From Pseudogymnoascus destructans (taxonomy: Eukaryota > Ascomycota > Leotiomycetes > Thelebolales > Thelebolaceae), in contig NW_020167535.1 of the NCBI RefSeq assembly GCF_001641265.1, forward strand, positions 1 through 64,000: a stretch of DNA of 64,000 nucleotides. The letters are read 5' to 3'. The notes beneath the pieces are model-generated. The model saw nothing but the letters and a program-made list of their open reading frames with translations. It ran no database searches and was not told the DNA's origin. The position numbers and the translations under genes are program-made. This document shows, piece after piece, positions 10,177-21,629 of the stretch (its first letter is position 1; each line of letters opens with the position of its first letter).

Positions 10177-13100
10177 TACGAAATCGATCAGATCATCATG
10201 AAAAGGAATTGGACGAGGATGCAGAAACACTTCACCTCATCCAACAGAAACTCCCGCATATGCACCGAAGCTATGCGGATGTCTTTTCGAAGTCGGAATC
10301 AGATCGGATCCCTCTACACCACATATACGACCATAAGATACAGCTCGAAGCCCCTTTACCAAACGCCTTCTCCCCGCTATACTGACAACACACTGAAGAG
10401 CTTAAGGCTACCAAGCAATACCTGCTGGAAAACCTGGGAAAGGGATTCATCGTCAACAGCAGGATCCGACTGACTACCGTTACAGTTGTGAAGTCCTACC
10501 TAGGCTTTTGAGGCTTCTACCGGCAATTCATTCGAGATTTCGGAAAAATAGCAAAGCCCCTCACAACTATTACTAGTCCCTCGGAGCTGTTCTGGTGGAC
10601 AGACGAATGTGAGGATGCGTTTGAGGAATTGCAACGACAACTTTTAGCGGTACAGGCACTTCACCACTTCAACCCCGAATTGCCTACAAAGCTGGAGACT
10701 GACTCGTCTGATGGAGTGGTAGCTGGTGTCCTGTCCCAGGAACACCCTAACACGATGGTACCCCGTAAGCTTCTACAGTCACGTCCTATCTGGACACGAG
10801 ATCAACTGGGAGATCCACGACAAGGAACTATTCGCAATCGTGAAAGCCTTCAGAAAATGGAGGGCCAAGTTGGCTTCGGTATGCCACCGAGTTGACGTCT
10901 ACACTGATCACCGTTCGTTAGAATATTTCATGTCTACCAAGATTCTCACGGTGAAACAGGTTCAGTGGATGGAGCTACTCTTCGACTTCAATTTCTGCAT
11001 TACGTACACTGCAGGCAAGAATAATCAGAAGGCTGATATTCTGAGACGAAGAGACCAAGACCTGGTTGTAACGCTGACTTCTAAACAATAGAAGACACAG
11101 AGGTTCTCTTGCGTAAAGGTTGACTTATCAGAGGAGGCAGGGGATCAGACACAAAGGCTTCAAGTAACACGTTACTAGTATATAACAAATACTGTATTGA
11201 GTTGAGCACGAAGCTCCTATCTAAGGAAATACTATCTACTTATATAGTGGCGTCGTGCCTAGTGGACTCCTGGGAACTCACTCGAGTCCTCGGAGTCCTG
11301 GACTCTTAGAATTCTTCTCATCATCCTGCGAGTCTGTCACGTGCCTAGTGGACTCCTGGGAACTCACTCGAGTCCTCGGAGTCCTGGACTCTTAGGACTC
11401 TTCTCATCATCCTGCGAGTCCGTCACGTGATACTTTCGGAACTACTATTCCCCGCTGCCCCTCCAGGTACCAGGGCCGGTCTCATGCGACCTCCCTCCTT
11501 CCTGTCCTGTAGTTGGCCAGCCTTCTTGTTCCGTCGTAACACTGGTAACGCAACAGAAAGTCAAACTCGACAGTAGAGCGAGGGTATTGCTAGGTCCAAG
11601 CTGCTTACACCCCCGCATCAGCGCCGAACTAGCAGAGAGCTACGTCACGTCCATTAACCTGATAGACACCCCCAGGGCACAGGTGCCCTTCAATTTAATA
11701 GAGGCGCTATGTGCGGACAATCGGAAGTCGTTTACTGAGACTTGAGTGAAACAACCCCTACCGGACGGATTCGCGATGAACGACCAGCTCCTCCTGTACA
11801 AAGGCCGCCTATGTGTGAATCGCCACACCAACCTATGTACGAAACTGATCCGAGAAGCGCACGACCAAGTGTCGTCAGCACATCCCAGTGGCAGGAAAAC
11901 CTACCAATTGCTTGCTCCAATGTATCATTGGGTCGGGATGGAAGCGGACTGTTTACGGTATGTACGAAACTGCGTGATATGCTGGCTTTCTCACACCAAT
12001 GTCACTAAGCAACAAGGATTCCTACACCCACTACCCATACCGGAATATCCTATGCAACACCTCACCATGGACTTCAAGGAGTTCCCAAGGGACAAGCATG
12101 GATACGATAGCATCTTAGTGTTTATGGACCGACTCGGTAAGAGTTTGGTGACCATACCTTGCTACAAAACCACAACTGCCCGGCAAAGGGCACAATTGTT
12201 CATCGAATGGATATACCGATTCGGACACACTCCGGAGTCGATTGTAAGTGACCGCGGACCCCAATTCATATCATCCTTTTGGCAGGAGTTCTGTCGAATT
12301 ATCGGCGTTAAGGTTAAGCTGTCGACTGCCTATCATAAGCAGACTGGAAGACAGACGGAAATCATGAACCGATACATCGATCAGAGACTGAGGCCTTTCG
12401 TATCCCATTATCAGGATAACTGGAGCGAACTCATCCCCATAATGGACCTGTGCAAATGACACTCCCCCACGCATCCATTGGCATGACCCCCTACCAACTC
12501 AAGTACGGAACCTATCCACGTAGGAGTTGGGATTGGAACACTCCAAAAAGCACCAACCCCTGGGAGACTCTAAATGGAGAGAAAGCCAAGGCGGTTGCAG
12601 ACCGAATGCATACCGCATGGGTCCACGCAATGGAAAACATGGCAAAGGCACAAGAGGAAATGTCTAAGCACATGAATCGACGCCGAAGGGCCATCGACTG
12701 GGATATAGGAGATAGAGTGTACCTATTGACCAAAAATTTGAAAAACTGTCACCCTAGCCGCAAGTTGGGCCAACAATGGGTCGGACCATAGATGGTGTTG
12801 GAACGGATTGGGCACGCGTTTCGATTGGAACTACCTACCGGTTCTCAAATACACGATGTGTTCTCACCAGACGTCCTCATGAAGGATCTGAACAACCCCC
12901 TACCTGGTCAGGATCCGCCTGAGCCTAGCAGCAAAGTGATAGATGGCGTAGAGGAATGGGAAGTGGAAAAGATCCTCACCGTAAGTCTCTGCTGGAAGCA
13001 ACTACAATACCGGGTTAGTTGGGTCGGATACGATCCGGACCCGGAGTGGTACCCAGCGTCAAACTTCAAGAAGTCCCCCCATAAACTCAGAGAGTTTCAC

Positions 13101-13223
13101 AAGGAATACCCTGATTTACCAGGCCCACCTCAAGAACTACTCGGATGGGTTACGGTATGGGAGGCAGGTGAGGAACAAAACTACAATCACGCGAGGGACA
13201 ACAAAGCAGGAAAAACAGAGTAG
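10177..13223 (+). pseudogene. Gypsy-2a pol: RT relic, RNase H, integrase, chromodomain
   Basis: After the mariner the frame gives an RT N-terminal linker (RSYADVFSKSESDRIP). It then jumps from about 10,475 straight to the RT thumb (YRQFIRDFGKIAKPL), so the catalytic YxDD core is deleted. RNase H follows (ELFAIVKAFRKW, YTDHRSLEYFMS) and is interrupted by a family-B LTR. Next come the zinc-binding region and integrase (HLTMDFKEFPRDKHGYDS, IVSDRGPQFISSFW), a stop at 12,789-12,791, and the chromodomain (WEVEKILTVS...WYPASNF) ending at 13,223. The chromodomain would steer integration to modified chromatin in an active relative. This copy cannot move by itself. Confidence 0.88.
11067..11541 (-). 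repeat. Solo LTR, family B, copy 2
   Basis: 475 bases in reverse orientation (TGTAACGCTGAC...CGTCGTAACA), flanked by CTGGT duplications (11,062-11,066 and 11,542-11,546). It contains two tandem copies of the 86-base unit around the CACGTG site. It interrupts the RNase H to integrase linker of Gypsy-2a. Confidence 0.93.
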
Positions 13224-13380
13224 TTGCTACCTACGGCCCTAAAGTAACTACCCTCTGAGCCAGGGCGCACTCACCACCATAACCCTTGCAGGAGCCACCC
13301 TTCCCAAACGTCTCACCAGTGTCGCAACAAGCGGCTACCACTGAGAGAGACGAAGGGTCGAAGCGACCCCACGCGAAGAG

Positions 13381-14109
13381 TCAGGCCGGAGTCCCCTCCG
13401 ACACAGGGCCTCCGTCCACCCTACTCCCCATTCTCCCCCTCCCCATAACCCGCACCAATGGTGCCCTCCTCCTACCCCTCTTCCTCCTCCCCCCAGTGCG
13501 GTCTGGGACCATCGCGGCGACAGCGACGGCAGGAAGTCTGCCCAGGGCAGCCACCACTTCCCCCAAAAGAGCCGGCACGCTCCCCTGCTCCGTCCGAAGA
13601 CAGCGCAGCGACGACCGGATTTGCTGAACCGTGTCAGCACTGAAACAACAGAGGACACGGGTATACTCACGCCCATACCGGCCTCAATGGCGGCGCGCGT
13701 GGCGTGGAGCTCCTCGTAGGAGTCTCGCTCCGGGACGGAACAGAACTTGGGAACACTTTGGGCAGCCATGAGGGCCACCCGATTTGCCTCCGAGGCAGCG
13801 GCCGCGAAGTCTGCGGCGACGAGAGGGATGGTTGTTTCCGCGGCAATGAGGACGCGGTATTTCTCATCGAGGAACCAGGGTAGCTATTCACCCAAACGGT
13901 TACCAAAATCCAACCAACCAACAGAACGCCACAAGGAAACTCACTGGGACACAGGTGGATTGCTGCGTAGTGCAGTACTCGCACTTTGAGCTCGAGGGAG
14001 ACCAGACGCAATCGTGCGCCAGGACGCTCCGAGCTTTGGCCCGAAGGCAGCGCAGACACAGGACCTGGAAAGTGACTGAGAGGGCTCCGGCAGGCGTGGG
14101 GATCGGCAT
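13381..14109 (-). CDS. Spliced cysteine-motif gene antisense to Gypsy-2a (asORF)
   Basis: CDS complement(join(13381..13623,13671..13883,13945..14109)), 206 aa, no internal stop. Both introns have GT-AG ends (61 and 47 bases). The start MPIPTPAGAL is shared with the copy in Gypsy-2b, which supports it. Exon 1 has C-x2-C (LCLRC), then C-x7-C-x2-C-x6-C (CVWSPSSSKCEYC...CVP), resembling small zinc-binding modules of uncharacterised fungal proteins. Exons 2-3 are Ala-rich and probably helical, with a basic Arg/Lys-rich tail. The gene lies between the pol stop (13,223) and the 3' LTR, on the opposite strand to pol. Function is unknown: a regulator or nucleic-acid-binding accessory protein is inference only. 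Confidence 0.7.
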
Positions 14110-14721
14110 CGTCAATTGTTCGGGATCTATGCTCCCGTCAGCCAAGCCCACATTATCACTTGCACGCCGAGTGCGTTCCTGTCACCTACTCGTTCGGGTG
14201 GATTGTTGTATTCTAAAAACAATCAGTTAGTATACAGCTATAGGAATGGAGGGGGCCACTTACCAGTCTCGATGTGGATACTGTTGGCGTTGTTGTTGTA
14301 AAGGAAAAACAGGAAGAGGTGGGCGAAGCGGAGTACTCAAATGTTGGGCTTACAACAATAAATTCTGAATCGGGCTAGCGCGATCACTTCCCCTTTCACA
14401 TTTACGAAGGTTCGACTCAAACGCTTAGCGGATACTTCCCGGTGCCCATTCGGACCACCAAGATGGAAAGTGAGATTGAACAAAGCCAACTCCAGTGTCG
14501 CATTCCACGAGGTGGTGTTACGGTACCCTTCAAGAACAGCCACCTCCGCACACAAAGCACTTTCCCGACACATTGTACAAACGGGGGAGTTCCCGATGCA
14601 CGTACCGCCAAAATTTTCACCAACAAGGAACGCCCAGCTTACGGATACCATTCAGGGAGGTTACGGAAAGGACCCTGATGGCATGCTTTGCGGACAAAGC
14701 ACTCTCTTAGGAGGGGGGTAG

Positions 14722-14980
14722 TGTAAGGATGCCTTCTCGTCTCTCATTCTAGGGAGTAGACTCTGGGTAGCTGCGGGGTCATGTGTGATCATTTGGGTGG
14801 GCTAACCGAGTGGGAACCGAGTCGGATGGGTTTCGGGTACTTGAGACAATCGACTCACGGGGTTCCCCCCATCATCTTTTTTGTATCCTTCATAGTAGGC
14901 CTATAGGATAGCATCCGTTTAGCCTCCGACTCGCACTCTCATATGCTATTACTGTGAGCTGGGTGCCCTGTGTCCTTACA
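14722..14980 (+). repeat. Gypsy-2a 3' LTR (family D)
   Basis: 259 bases, TGTAAGGATGCC...GTGTCCTTACA, directly after the purine tract AGGAGGGGGGTAG. Related LTR sequences lie at 26,303-26,548 (reverse), 59,441-59,702 and 63,243-63,466 (reverse). Confidence 0.9.
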
Positions 14981-16025
14981 TTTTGGGTGCGATTCTCACT
15001 TTTTCAACCGCTAGCCATGCCAGCGATGGTTCATTCCGAGTATACCGCCGACTTCTGGCATCGGTAATACCTTGAAGACGGCGCCATCACCGTTTACGGC
15101 CTCGAAAATGGTGCTATCACCGAGGCAAAGGCGACTTTGGTGGATATTATTAATCACCGTGGCCAATATATCCCGGTTTTACGGGCAATTACAGCCCAAT
15201 CCGGGCCACCGAAGAAGGATCGAAAACGGTGAGTCAATTTTACTATTCTACAACGGCTTCTTTTCTATTTACTGGTGCTTGGCGTCGACCGTTTGGGAGG
15301 AATCACCGTTGGCATGAGAAACGGGTGGTGCCACCGGAGCAGGCACCAAAAACCGTGGGAATATCAGCCAATTTTGGTGACGGTCCCCGTTACCGTCGTG
15401 CTAGCCTTATTCAATTTACGTGAAATCCCGGTAAGGTAGTCAAAAGCCCGACGGTTAGGTTGCTAAAACCCTGTAATCTCACGTTACATAACTTGCATAC
15501 TTAACGCACTAAAATGCCTCATGGATGATACCCCGGCCCATCCCCTGCCTTGTGCTAGAGCTAATACGGAGGTAGTGGTGCCGTCAAGTAAGAGCCAAGC
15601 CGCCACTAGGCGCATGGTACAGGCACGTCTAGCCTATAGGACTCAGCAGTAGCGTCTAGGATGTCTAGGGCTGGGAGGATGTTAGAGCCTTTTTAGTGCA
15701 AGCCACAACCTTTCCGCCGAGGTCACAGCGTTGCACTTTACTCCGTAGACGTACGTGGGGGAGTCGACATTCAGAAGATGGCGGTTGCGGAGGAGTGATG
15801 GATCAGGAAGTCGATGCGAAATACGACGGGGTGAAGAGTTGATGCGGTGAGAAAAGAAGGAAGTAAGGAACTTGAAAGTAATTTCCATGCCGAATTCCGA
15901 TCAGCGACTAGAGAAAAGACGGATGCCAAGGGTCCAGAGTGGATGATTCGGGGGGGAAATTTCACGTCTTGAACGCGGAACGCTGAACGCGGGCCCTAGA
16001 TGATGATGAAGGCCGGGTCGTCCGA
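14981..16025. other. Gene-free stretch right of Gypsy-2a
   Basis: A short open stretch near 15,060-15,230 (EDGAITVYGLENGAITEAKA) ends at a possible splice donor (GTGAGT at 15,230), but no continuing exon or known domain was found. The rest shows no convincing coding sequence. Confidence 0.4.
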
Positions 16026-16078
16026 GGACAGGACAGGACAGGACAGGACAGGACAGGACAGGACAGGACAGGACAGGA
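16026..16078 (+). repeat. GGACA pentanucleotide microsatellite
   Basis: About ten perfect tandem copies of GGACA, ending AGGAGC. It lies upstream of the MFS gene. Length is probably variable between strains. Confidence 0.95.
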
Positions 16079-17391
16079 GCAGACTCATTAGATTCCTTCG
16101 CACCTTCCGGTCAGCTGCTGCAGGCCAAGAAGAGCCGGCCGAGTGAGATCAGTCGAATCAGTCAGATCAGCTGTGAACAGCCCCCATAAACAGCCCCCGT
16201 AAACAGCCCGAATGTGAGTTTACAAAGTAAAATGACAATATCCAATCCCGGCAAGAGCGTGGGGTGGATGGGTGTGGCTTGCCTGATTTGCTTGGAAGGA
16301 ACGAAAGTTCAGTTGGGTGGTGGAGTTGACGCTCGCGTGGCGTGATATACCTACCACTAAATTACTTCCAACTGCCATAGTTGTGGTACGTCATGCCGCA
16401 TCCCAACACCATCGACGTCATCGCCGCCCGCCGCCCCGCCGCCCCTCCCCCAAAACAGCCTTAAAAAAAAGCGTTTCCGGTGAGTTAAGGCCACGGCTAA
16501 CGGTCTACAGTCTACAGAGAAAGAGCGCGCATTTGCCGTGCATACCGAAGTATTACTGTACTCTAACATCATCTCAACCATCCATGTGTCTTACAGTCAC
16601 CATCCCTCCCAGCATCCAATGATCCCAGCGATCCCCAACGGCCTAAAATCTCGTGACAACGCTAGCCGCAGACTTTTCCACCCCCCTTCGTTCGCTGATC
16701 ACGCCTTGGCAATTCGTTGACCTTGGTTGTCGCCCTCCCCATCTGGGGCAAGTTCCCTGCTAGTCTTCCCTGGTCTTCCCTGTAGGACCCTTCCGGCGTG
16801 TTGCGACGGCGTCGAATCCACTGACAATCATTTGCCCTGTTTATGAGTCGTGCTGTTTATGAGTCGTGGGTATCCTTACGTGCCTCGCATTGGCTGCCCG
16901 CGACAACCCCCACACTGATCCCTCACCGAATGCTTGGCGCCAATTGCAGGCGAACCAAAATAACCCCGAAGCGAAACAGTGAATCTCTTTTATTTCTTCC
17001 GGGACTTCTTTCTCCTAACTTCCTTCTCTTCTCTCCCTCTTCCTCTTCCTTCCATAATCGACGTCGAAGCTCTTTCACTCACCAAGCAGAGTCTCATTTA
17101 TCACTTATACCTCCTGCGCCTCGCCATACTAGGCACATGACACACGACACACGACACACGACACTCTCGGCTTCGTTGCATACGCATATCAGTGGCATTG
17201 GGTAAGTCGCTCGTGTCGGTGATATTGAACCTGTGCTGTGCATAGCATATAAAAACGGCGATCCCATTGCTCGGAACGACCTGCCATTGATTTGACATTT
17301 GTCACCAAAAATCTGAATCCAGCGTAGTTTGACAGCTCAAGGCATTTTTTGATAAACAGATCGTAGCCGACGACTCACCACGCAGATCACC
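16079..17391 (+). promoter_or_regulatory. Upstream region of the MFS transporter
   Basis: No gene seen. It has pyrimidine-rich tracts at about 16,990-17,060, a short ACACGACAC repeat at about 17,140-17,163 and a good TATA element, CATATAAAAA, at 17,246-17,255. That TATA is about 140 bases before the ATG at 17,392, consistent with the core promoter. The context CACCATGCC at the ATG suits fungal translation starts. Confidence 0.5.
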
Positions 17392-19128
17392 ATGCCGTTC
17401 TTCCTGAACCCGTTTGGGAAGCATGACATTGAGGACTACCTGGAAGTCTATGTCCCGCTAGCCCTCAGTCCCCGCACTTCCGACAAGGAAAAGGAAAAGA
17501 AGACTGATGGCGACGCGCCTGCGGACCGCGAGAGCGACCAGGAGAGCCACATTGGCAGCCATGGCGGCAGCAGCACCATTGAGCAGCTGAGAGCCGAGAT
17601 CGACGCCGAGATTGCGGCCAGCGGCACCGACTCGGCCTACGACCGCAAGTCAAAGGTCATCAACCGCGCCATCCAGGATATCGGCATGGGCCGCTACCAG
17701 TGGAAGCTCTTCGTGCTATGCGGTTTCGGCTGGTTGGCTGATAACCTCTGGCTGCAGGGTGTCGCCCTGACGCTGACCTCGCTCTCGGCCGAGTTTGGCA
17801 TCTCTGACACTCAGGTCCGCTTCACCACGCTGGCGCTCTTCGCCGGATTGTGTATTGGTGCCGCCTTCTGGGGTGTGGCCTGCGACGCGATCGGAAGACG
17901 ACCAGCCTTCAACATCACCCTCTTCATGGCCGGTGTCTTCGGCCTTGCGGTTGGAGGCGCCCAGAACTGGATCACCGTCTGCGGTCTCTATGCTGCGCTC
18001 GGACTTGGCGTTGGCGGCAACCTCCCCGTCGACGGCGCCCTATTCCTCGAGTTCCTGCCATTTGCTAGGGGCAACCTCCTCACCATGCTCAGCGTCTTCT
18101 GGCCCATTGGCCAGCTGATCGGATCGCTTTTCGCCTGGGGCTTCATCCCGAACTACTCTTGCGACCAATTGTTGCCTGCCTGTAACAGCGTCGGCCCCGG
18201 CGAGGCGTGCTGTACCAAGAGCATGAACATGGGCTGGAGATATCTCAACTTCTCCATGGGAGCCTTCACCTTTGCCATGTTCATCTGCCGCTTCTTCTTC
18301 TTCCACCTGTTTGAGTCGCCAAAGTTCCTGCTCAGCCGTGGCCGCCAACGCGAGGCCGTCGCCGTCGTCAGAGGCATTGCCTACAAGAACAAGTCCAAGA
18401 CGTGGATCAGCGAGGAGGTTCTCGACGCTATAGGAGGCAGCATCGACGAGATCCCAGACCAGAAGCTCTCCACCATGGAGATTGTCAAGCGCCAGGCTGA
18501 GAAGTTCTCCACCAAGCGCATCGCGCCGCTCTTCGCCTACAAGCGCCTCGCTATCAACACTGGTATCCTGTGGTTCTGCTGGACGGCGATAGGAATGGGA
18601 TATCCCCTGTTTAATTCCTTCCTGACCCAGTATCTCACGAGCGTCGACCCCAACGCCCCTCCCAACCCTACAGACATTGTCTACCGCAACTACGCCATCA
18701 TCTCGATCTGCGGTGTCCCCGGTTCCATCATCGCCTGCTACACCGTCAACATCAAGTACGTCGGCCGCAAGGGCACGATGGCCATCGCGACCCTCCTCAC
18801 AGGCGTCTGCTTGTTCCTCTTCACCATCAGCACCAACCCCGACTTCCAGCTCATCTTCACCTGCATCGAGTCCTTCTTCCAGAACATCATGTACGGTGTG
18901 CTGTATGCGTACACGCCCGAGGTGTTCCCAGCGCCGAGTCGCGGGACAGGGTCGGGTATCGCCAGTTTCCTGAACCGCATCGCCGGAATCTGCGCGCCCA
19001 TCGTCGCCATCTACGCTGCGACTGACAACCCGAAGGCGCCGATTTACGCAAGTGGTTGTCTCATGTTTGCCGCGTTGGTCGCAATGTTGGGGTTGCCCAT
19101 TGAGACGAGGGGGAAGCAGAGTTTATGA
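17392..19128 (+). CDS. MFS membrane transporter, SV2/sugar-porter-like
   Basis: A single-exon, 578-aa integral membrane protein. Residues 1-100 form a charged cytoplasmic N-terminus with an acidic, Ser-rich segment. Transmembrane segments begin at about residue 104 (WKLFVLCGFGWLADNLWLQG), and the rest of the protein is typical of a 12-segment MFS transporter. The loop 2-3 signature is present as CDAIGRRPAF near residue 165. A large loop with clustered Cys (SCDQLLPACNSVGPGEACC) follows the sixth segment. Substrate cannot be read from sequence. The nearby GH31 and GH13 remains suggest, as inference, sugar or oligosaccharide uptake. The frame is intact with GC-rich codon use, unlike the surrounding AT-rich repeats. 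Confidence 0.9.
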   Translation: MPFFLNPFGKHDIEDYLEVYVPLALSPRTSDKEKEKKTDGDAPADRESDQESHIGSHGGSSTIEQLRAEIDAEIAASGTDSAYDRKSKVINRAIQDIGMGRYQWKLFVLCGFGWLADNLWLQGVALTLTSLSAEFGISDTQVRFTTLALFAGLCIGAAFWGVACDAIGRRPAFNITLFMAGVFGLAVGGAQNWITVCGLYAALGLGVGGNLPVDGALFLEFLPFARGNLLTMLSVFWPIGQLIGSLFAWGFIPNYSCDQLLPACNSVGPGEACCTKSMNMGWRYLNFSMGAFTFAMFICRFFFFHLFESPKFLLSRGRQREAVAVVRGIAYKNKSKTWISEEVLDAIGGSIDEIPDQKLSTMEIVKRQAEKFSTKRIAPLFAYKRLAINTGILWFCWTAIGMGYPLFNSFLTQYLTSVDPNAPPNPTDIVYRNYAIISICGVPGSIIACYTVNIKYVGRKGTMAIATLLTGVCLFLFTISTNPDFQLIFTCIESFFQNIMYGVLYAYTPEVFPAPSRGTGSGIASFLNRIAGICAPIVAIYAATDNPKAPIYASGCLMFAALVAMLGLPIETRGKQSL

Positions 19129-20085
19129 TGTGTTGTGTTTTAGATACCTTTTTGCTTTAACGTAATAGAGTTTTTATATTATTTGAGTGTCTGTGCTATG
19201 ATGTGATTGCCATATTCCCCGTCTTACAAAATTACGCAGATTTACTGTAGCTCGTCCCCGCCCGTCTCCGTTGTTGTCGCTCATCCCTGCTGTCACCGTG
19301 TCGTCCGTCTCTGTCCCTGCCGTTACTATCGTCTGTCCCTATCCCTACTGTCTCCGTTCCTATCTCTGTTGCTATTAGTCCTCCCTACTAGCATAGTCGC
19401 CATAAGTCACCTCTACATTCCAACCTAACTTTTCTGATTTCCGCGCAAAATCAGATAAAATGTCTAGTATTTGCGCGGAAAACACCATCTCTAGCTCATG
19501 AACGGAGATCCACCACCCTGCTAAAATCTCTACCCTCTGCTAGAATGCGTGTCACCGGAAGCCTTGCCGGTCACTGCCATCTTCGTCCCACTCGTTGCAT
19601 TCGGGCACGGTATTGTTAGGGAGGGGCCAGGTGCATGGAATGTAGTGATTAAATATTGGGCCACGCTATATATACACCTTGCGAAAGCGCGCGCTATCCA
19701 TGACCCCTTCGAGAGTCTTTGCGACATACTGCCGCTGGACAGGAAAATATCGTCAACCTGCTTCGTTACGCTTGGGCTGGAAGTCCTTGCTCCCACCCTC
19801 ACTGTATAACCCTGCTTTCTCTTCTGAAATGACACCCATTTTGTCTTCCTTCTGTAAATTGTTAGCGGTTCCAACTATGAACGGTGAATGTCGACTTGCC
19901 CACCCATCTGCAGAGACGTGTCGTGACATTTAACTTTGTCGTTGCAGAGCCACGGCACATGTTGTGGCGCGGTAGCGACGTTGTGGTCGACATCGTAGCG
20001 TCCGCTACTGACGGCGTTGATCTCCCGAAGAGCCTTTGCCTTGCCTTGTCATTGGAAACCGATAAACACGACATGTCGCATGCCC
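19129..20085. other. Region between the MFS gene and the reversed GH31 fragment
   Basis: CT-rich sequence at 19,250-19,390, then a region open on the minus strand (for example REINAVSSGRYDVDHNVAT at about 19,990-20,045) with no domain recognised. GH31 similarity stops abruptly near 20,085, so this is where the GH31 gene was broken. Confidence 0.4.
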
Positions 20086-20697
20086 CTCATAGAATGTGCG
20101 AGCATATTCCACAGGGTAGATGTTTCCGATTGCCAAGTTCGAGCCCGCATGGTAGCGGTAGTTATCGAAATCATACGCGGTGTATTCTGGCTCCGCTTCG
20201 TCAAGCCAGAAGACTTTAATTCCCTTGTCAAAGTAATTCGCCTTTGCCTTCTCCCATACATACTTTCTCGCTCCGGGGTTGGTGGAATCGAAGTAGACGG
20301 TATTGCCTTGAAATTCCATAACTGTCCGCATGCCGCGGTCAACGCGGATGAGGTAACCATTCTTCAGCATTTCAGGTTAGTTATCAGCCCTCTTGTCAAC
20401 AGTAGGCCATATTGATACCATGAGCTCGATGTTCAAAGACTTCAGTCCTGCTATCATTGCATGTGAGAATTGACCTTGTCAAGGCCGTTGCGGTATCAAA
20501 AATTACTCGCCTGGATCTGGCCAGGAGGTTGGGTCAAACTTCCAGTCGCACTGTAATGCCCAGTGGAAGAAATCAATGACTATGAGATCAGTAGGCAGCT
20601 TACGGCGCTTGCAACTTCCAATAGCTCCTCCTGCGTCTGATAACGAAGTTTGCACAGCCAGAAGCCGAGTCCGTATTCGGGCATCATTGGCACAGTA
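20086..20697 (-). pseudogene. GH31 alpha-xylosidase-like gene, middle fragment (reversed)
   Basis: Reading leftwards: PMMPEYGLGFWLCKLRYQTQ, then DLIVIDFFHWALQCDWKFDP, then GYLIRVDRG, then FDSTNPGARKYVW, then IKVFWLDEAEPEY with the GH31 catalytic nucleophile Asp, then GNIYPVEYARTFYEG. These are consecutive blocks of the GH31 barrel. Small indels break the frame between blocks, and similarity ends at about 20,085. The preceding N-terminal domain is at 26,711-27,199 on the plus strand and the following part at 35,816-36,522. The enzyme would release xylose or glucose from non-reducing ends; this locus cannot make it. Confidence 0.85.
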
Positions 20698-21299
20698 CAT
20701 GGTCTTTAAGATAGCTTATCAACAGTCGATAACTCTCTAAAATGCCTAAACTAGATTCCACAGAGCTAGTTTAGTCCCTTTTAACCCTAAGGAAGTTATA
20801 TAAAAGATAGATGTTAAGTTATAGACTCTAACACCTACTAGACCCCCCTCTATAGACACTAACCCTTAGGTTTCACAAATGCCTCACAACCCAACCAAAG
20901 CTCTTTTGTAGACAACTTTGGTTAAAGATTGTATTTACTAAGGAAGCTTACTAACACTAATATTTGCTATAGTTGCTATGTTAGCAAAGGGGACAGAGAT
21001 CCTAGTGTTATGGCTACAGTAACGTGACATCATGGTTATAGGGCTAGTGGGGCTAGGCTCTAGTAATGTGACTCATAAGTCACAAGGCTAGCAGCTAGGC
21101 TGTAGCATGACCTACCTGGTGGATAGTTGTCAAACTAGTAGATAGTTAGATAGTTGGAAAAGGCCCAACTATCCCAACTATCCTAACTATTTATAAGGCA
21201 CAATGCCACTATATAAGTAGATAGTATTTCCTTAGATAGGAGCTTCGTACTCAACTTAATATAGTATTATTTACAATACTATAACGTGTTGCGTAGACT
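20698..21299. repeat. AT-rich degenerate repeats with a partial LTR end
   Basis: AT-rich sequence with many CTAG/TATAG words. At about 21,196-21,290 it matches the TATA-to-R part shared by LTR families B and C (CACTATATAAGTAGATAG...AACGTGTT), preceded by a third, unrelated upstream sequence with repeated CCCAACTATC. No gene. Confidence 0.6.
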
Positions 21300-21560
21300 T
21301 ATTAGGAGGGTTTAGAAATATCTAGTTCATTAGATTCTAAGTAGTTTTAATTGATTTAATGTGTTGTGGTTGATTAATGGTATTCTGAAGTGATGGGGTA
21401 GTAAAAAGTGTCTTGCGAGGTGATATGCATTGCAAGGTGATATGGTGATATGCGTCGCGAGGTGATAAACCACGTTATTGATAATAAGCCATATTAATTA
21501 GAAGTAACCCTCATACTACACGTACAAGTAGTATGTTTAAGTGATCTATATAAGCTACAC
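21300..21560. repeat. Fragment of pogo-B subterminal repeats
   Basis: Contains GTGATGGGGTAGTAAA followed by repeated GATATGCATTGCAAGGT / GATATGCGTCGCGAGGT units and AAACCACGTTAT, closely resembling 30,030-30,150 at the end of a decayed pogo element. Probably a truncated or non-autonomous copy. Confidence 0.5.
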
Positions 21561-21629
21561 ATCTGTAGGGCATGAATTCATTACTGTTCTGCCCCTCCTA
21601 TATGTCATGCTAGAGCTGTGCCGTATCGA

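Larger units (their letters stand above)
2750..14980 (+). mobile_element. Ty3/gypsy chromovirus Gypsy-2a, 5'-truncated and interrupted
   Basis: The order is end of gag, protease, RT relic, RNase H, integrase, chromodomain, a long 3' region, a purine-rich tract (14,711-14,720) and a 3' LTR (14,722-14,980). It lacks a 5' LTR and most of gag. The first shared sequence with the reversed copy at 24.7 kb is the gag end, VELQSD. It is split by mariner-1 (3,604-10,176) and by a family-B solo LTR (11,067-11,541). The region between pol and LTR holds an antisense spliced gene (13,381-14,109). No target duplication can be checked because the left end is missing. Confidence 0.88.

Noticed and set aside
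14050..14110. Host zinc-cluster transcription factor gene in 13.4-14.1 kb
   Set aside because: The Cys spacing does not fit the Zn2Cys6 pattern, and the same gene occurs in a second Gypsy-2 copy, so it belongs to the element.
16026..16078. Telomere-like or satellite DNA
   Set aside because: Only a short GGACA microsatellite; no telomeric TTAGGG and no satellite array.
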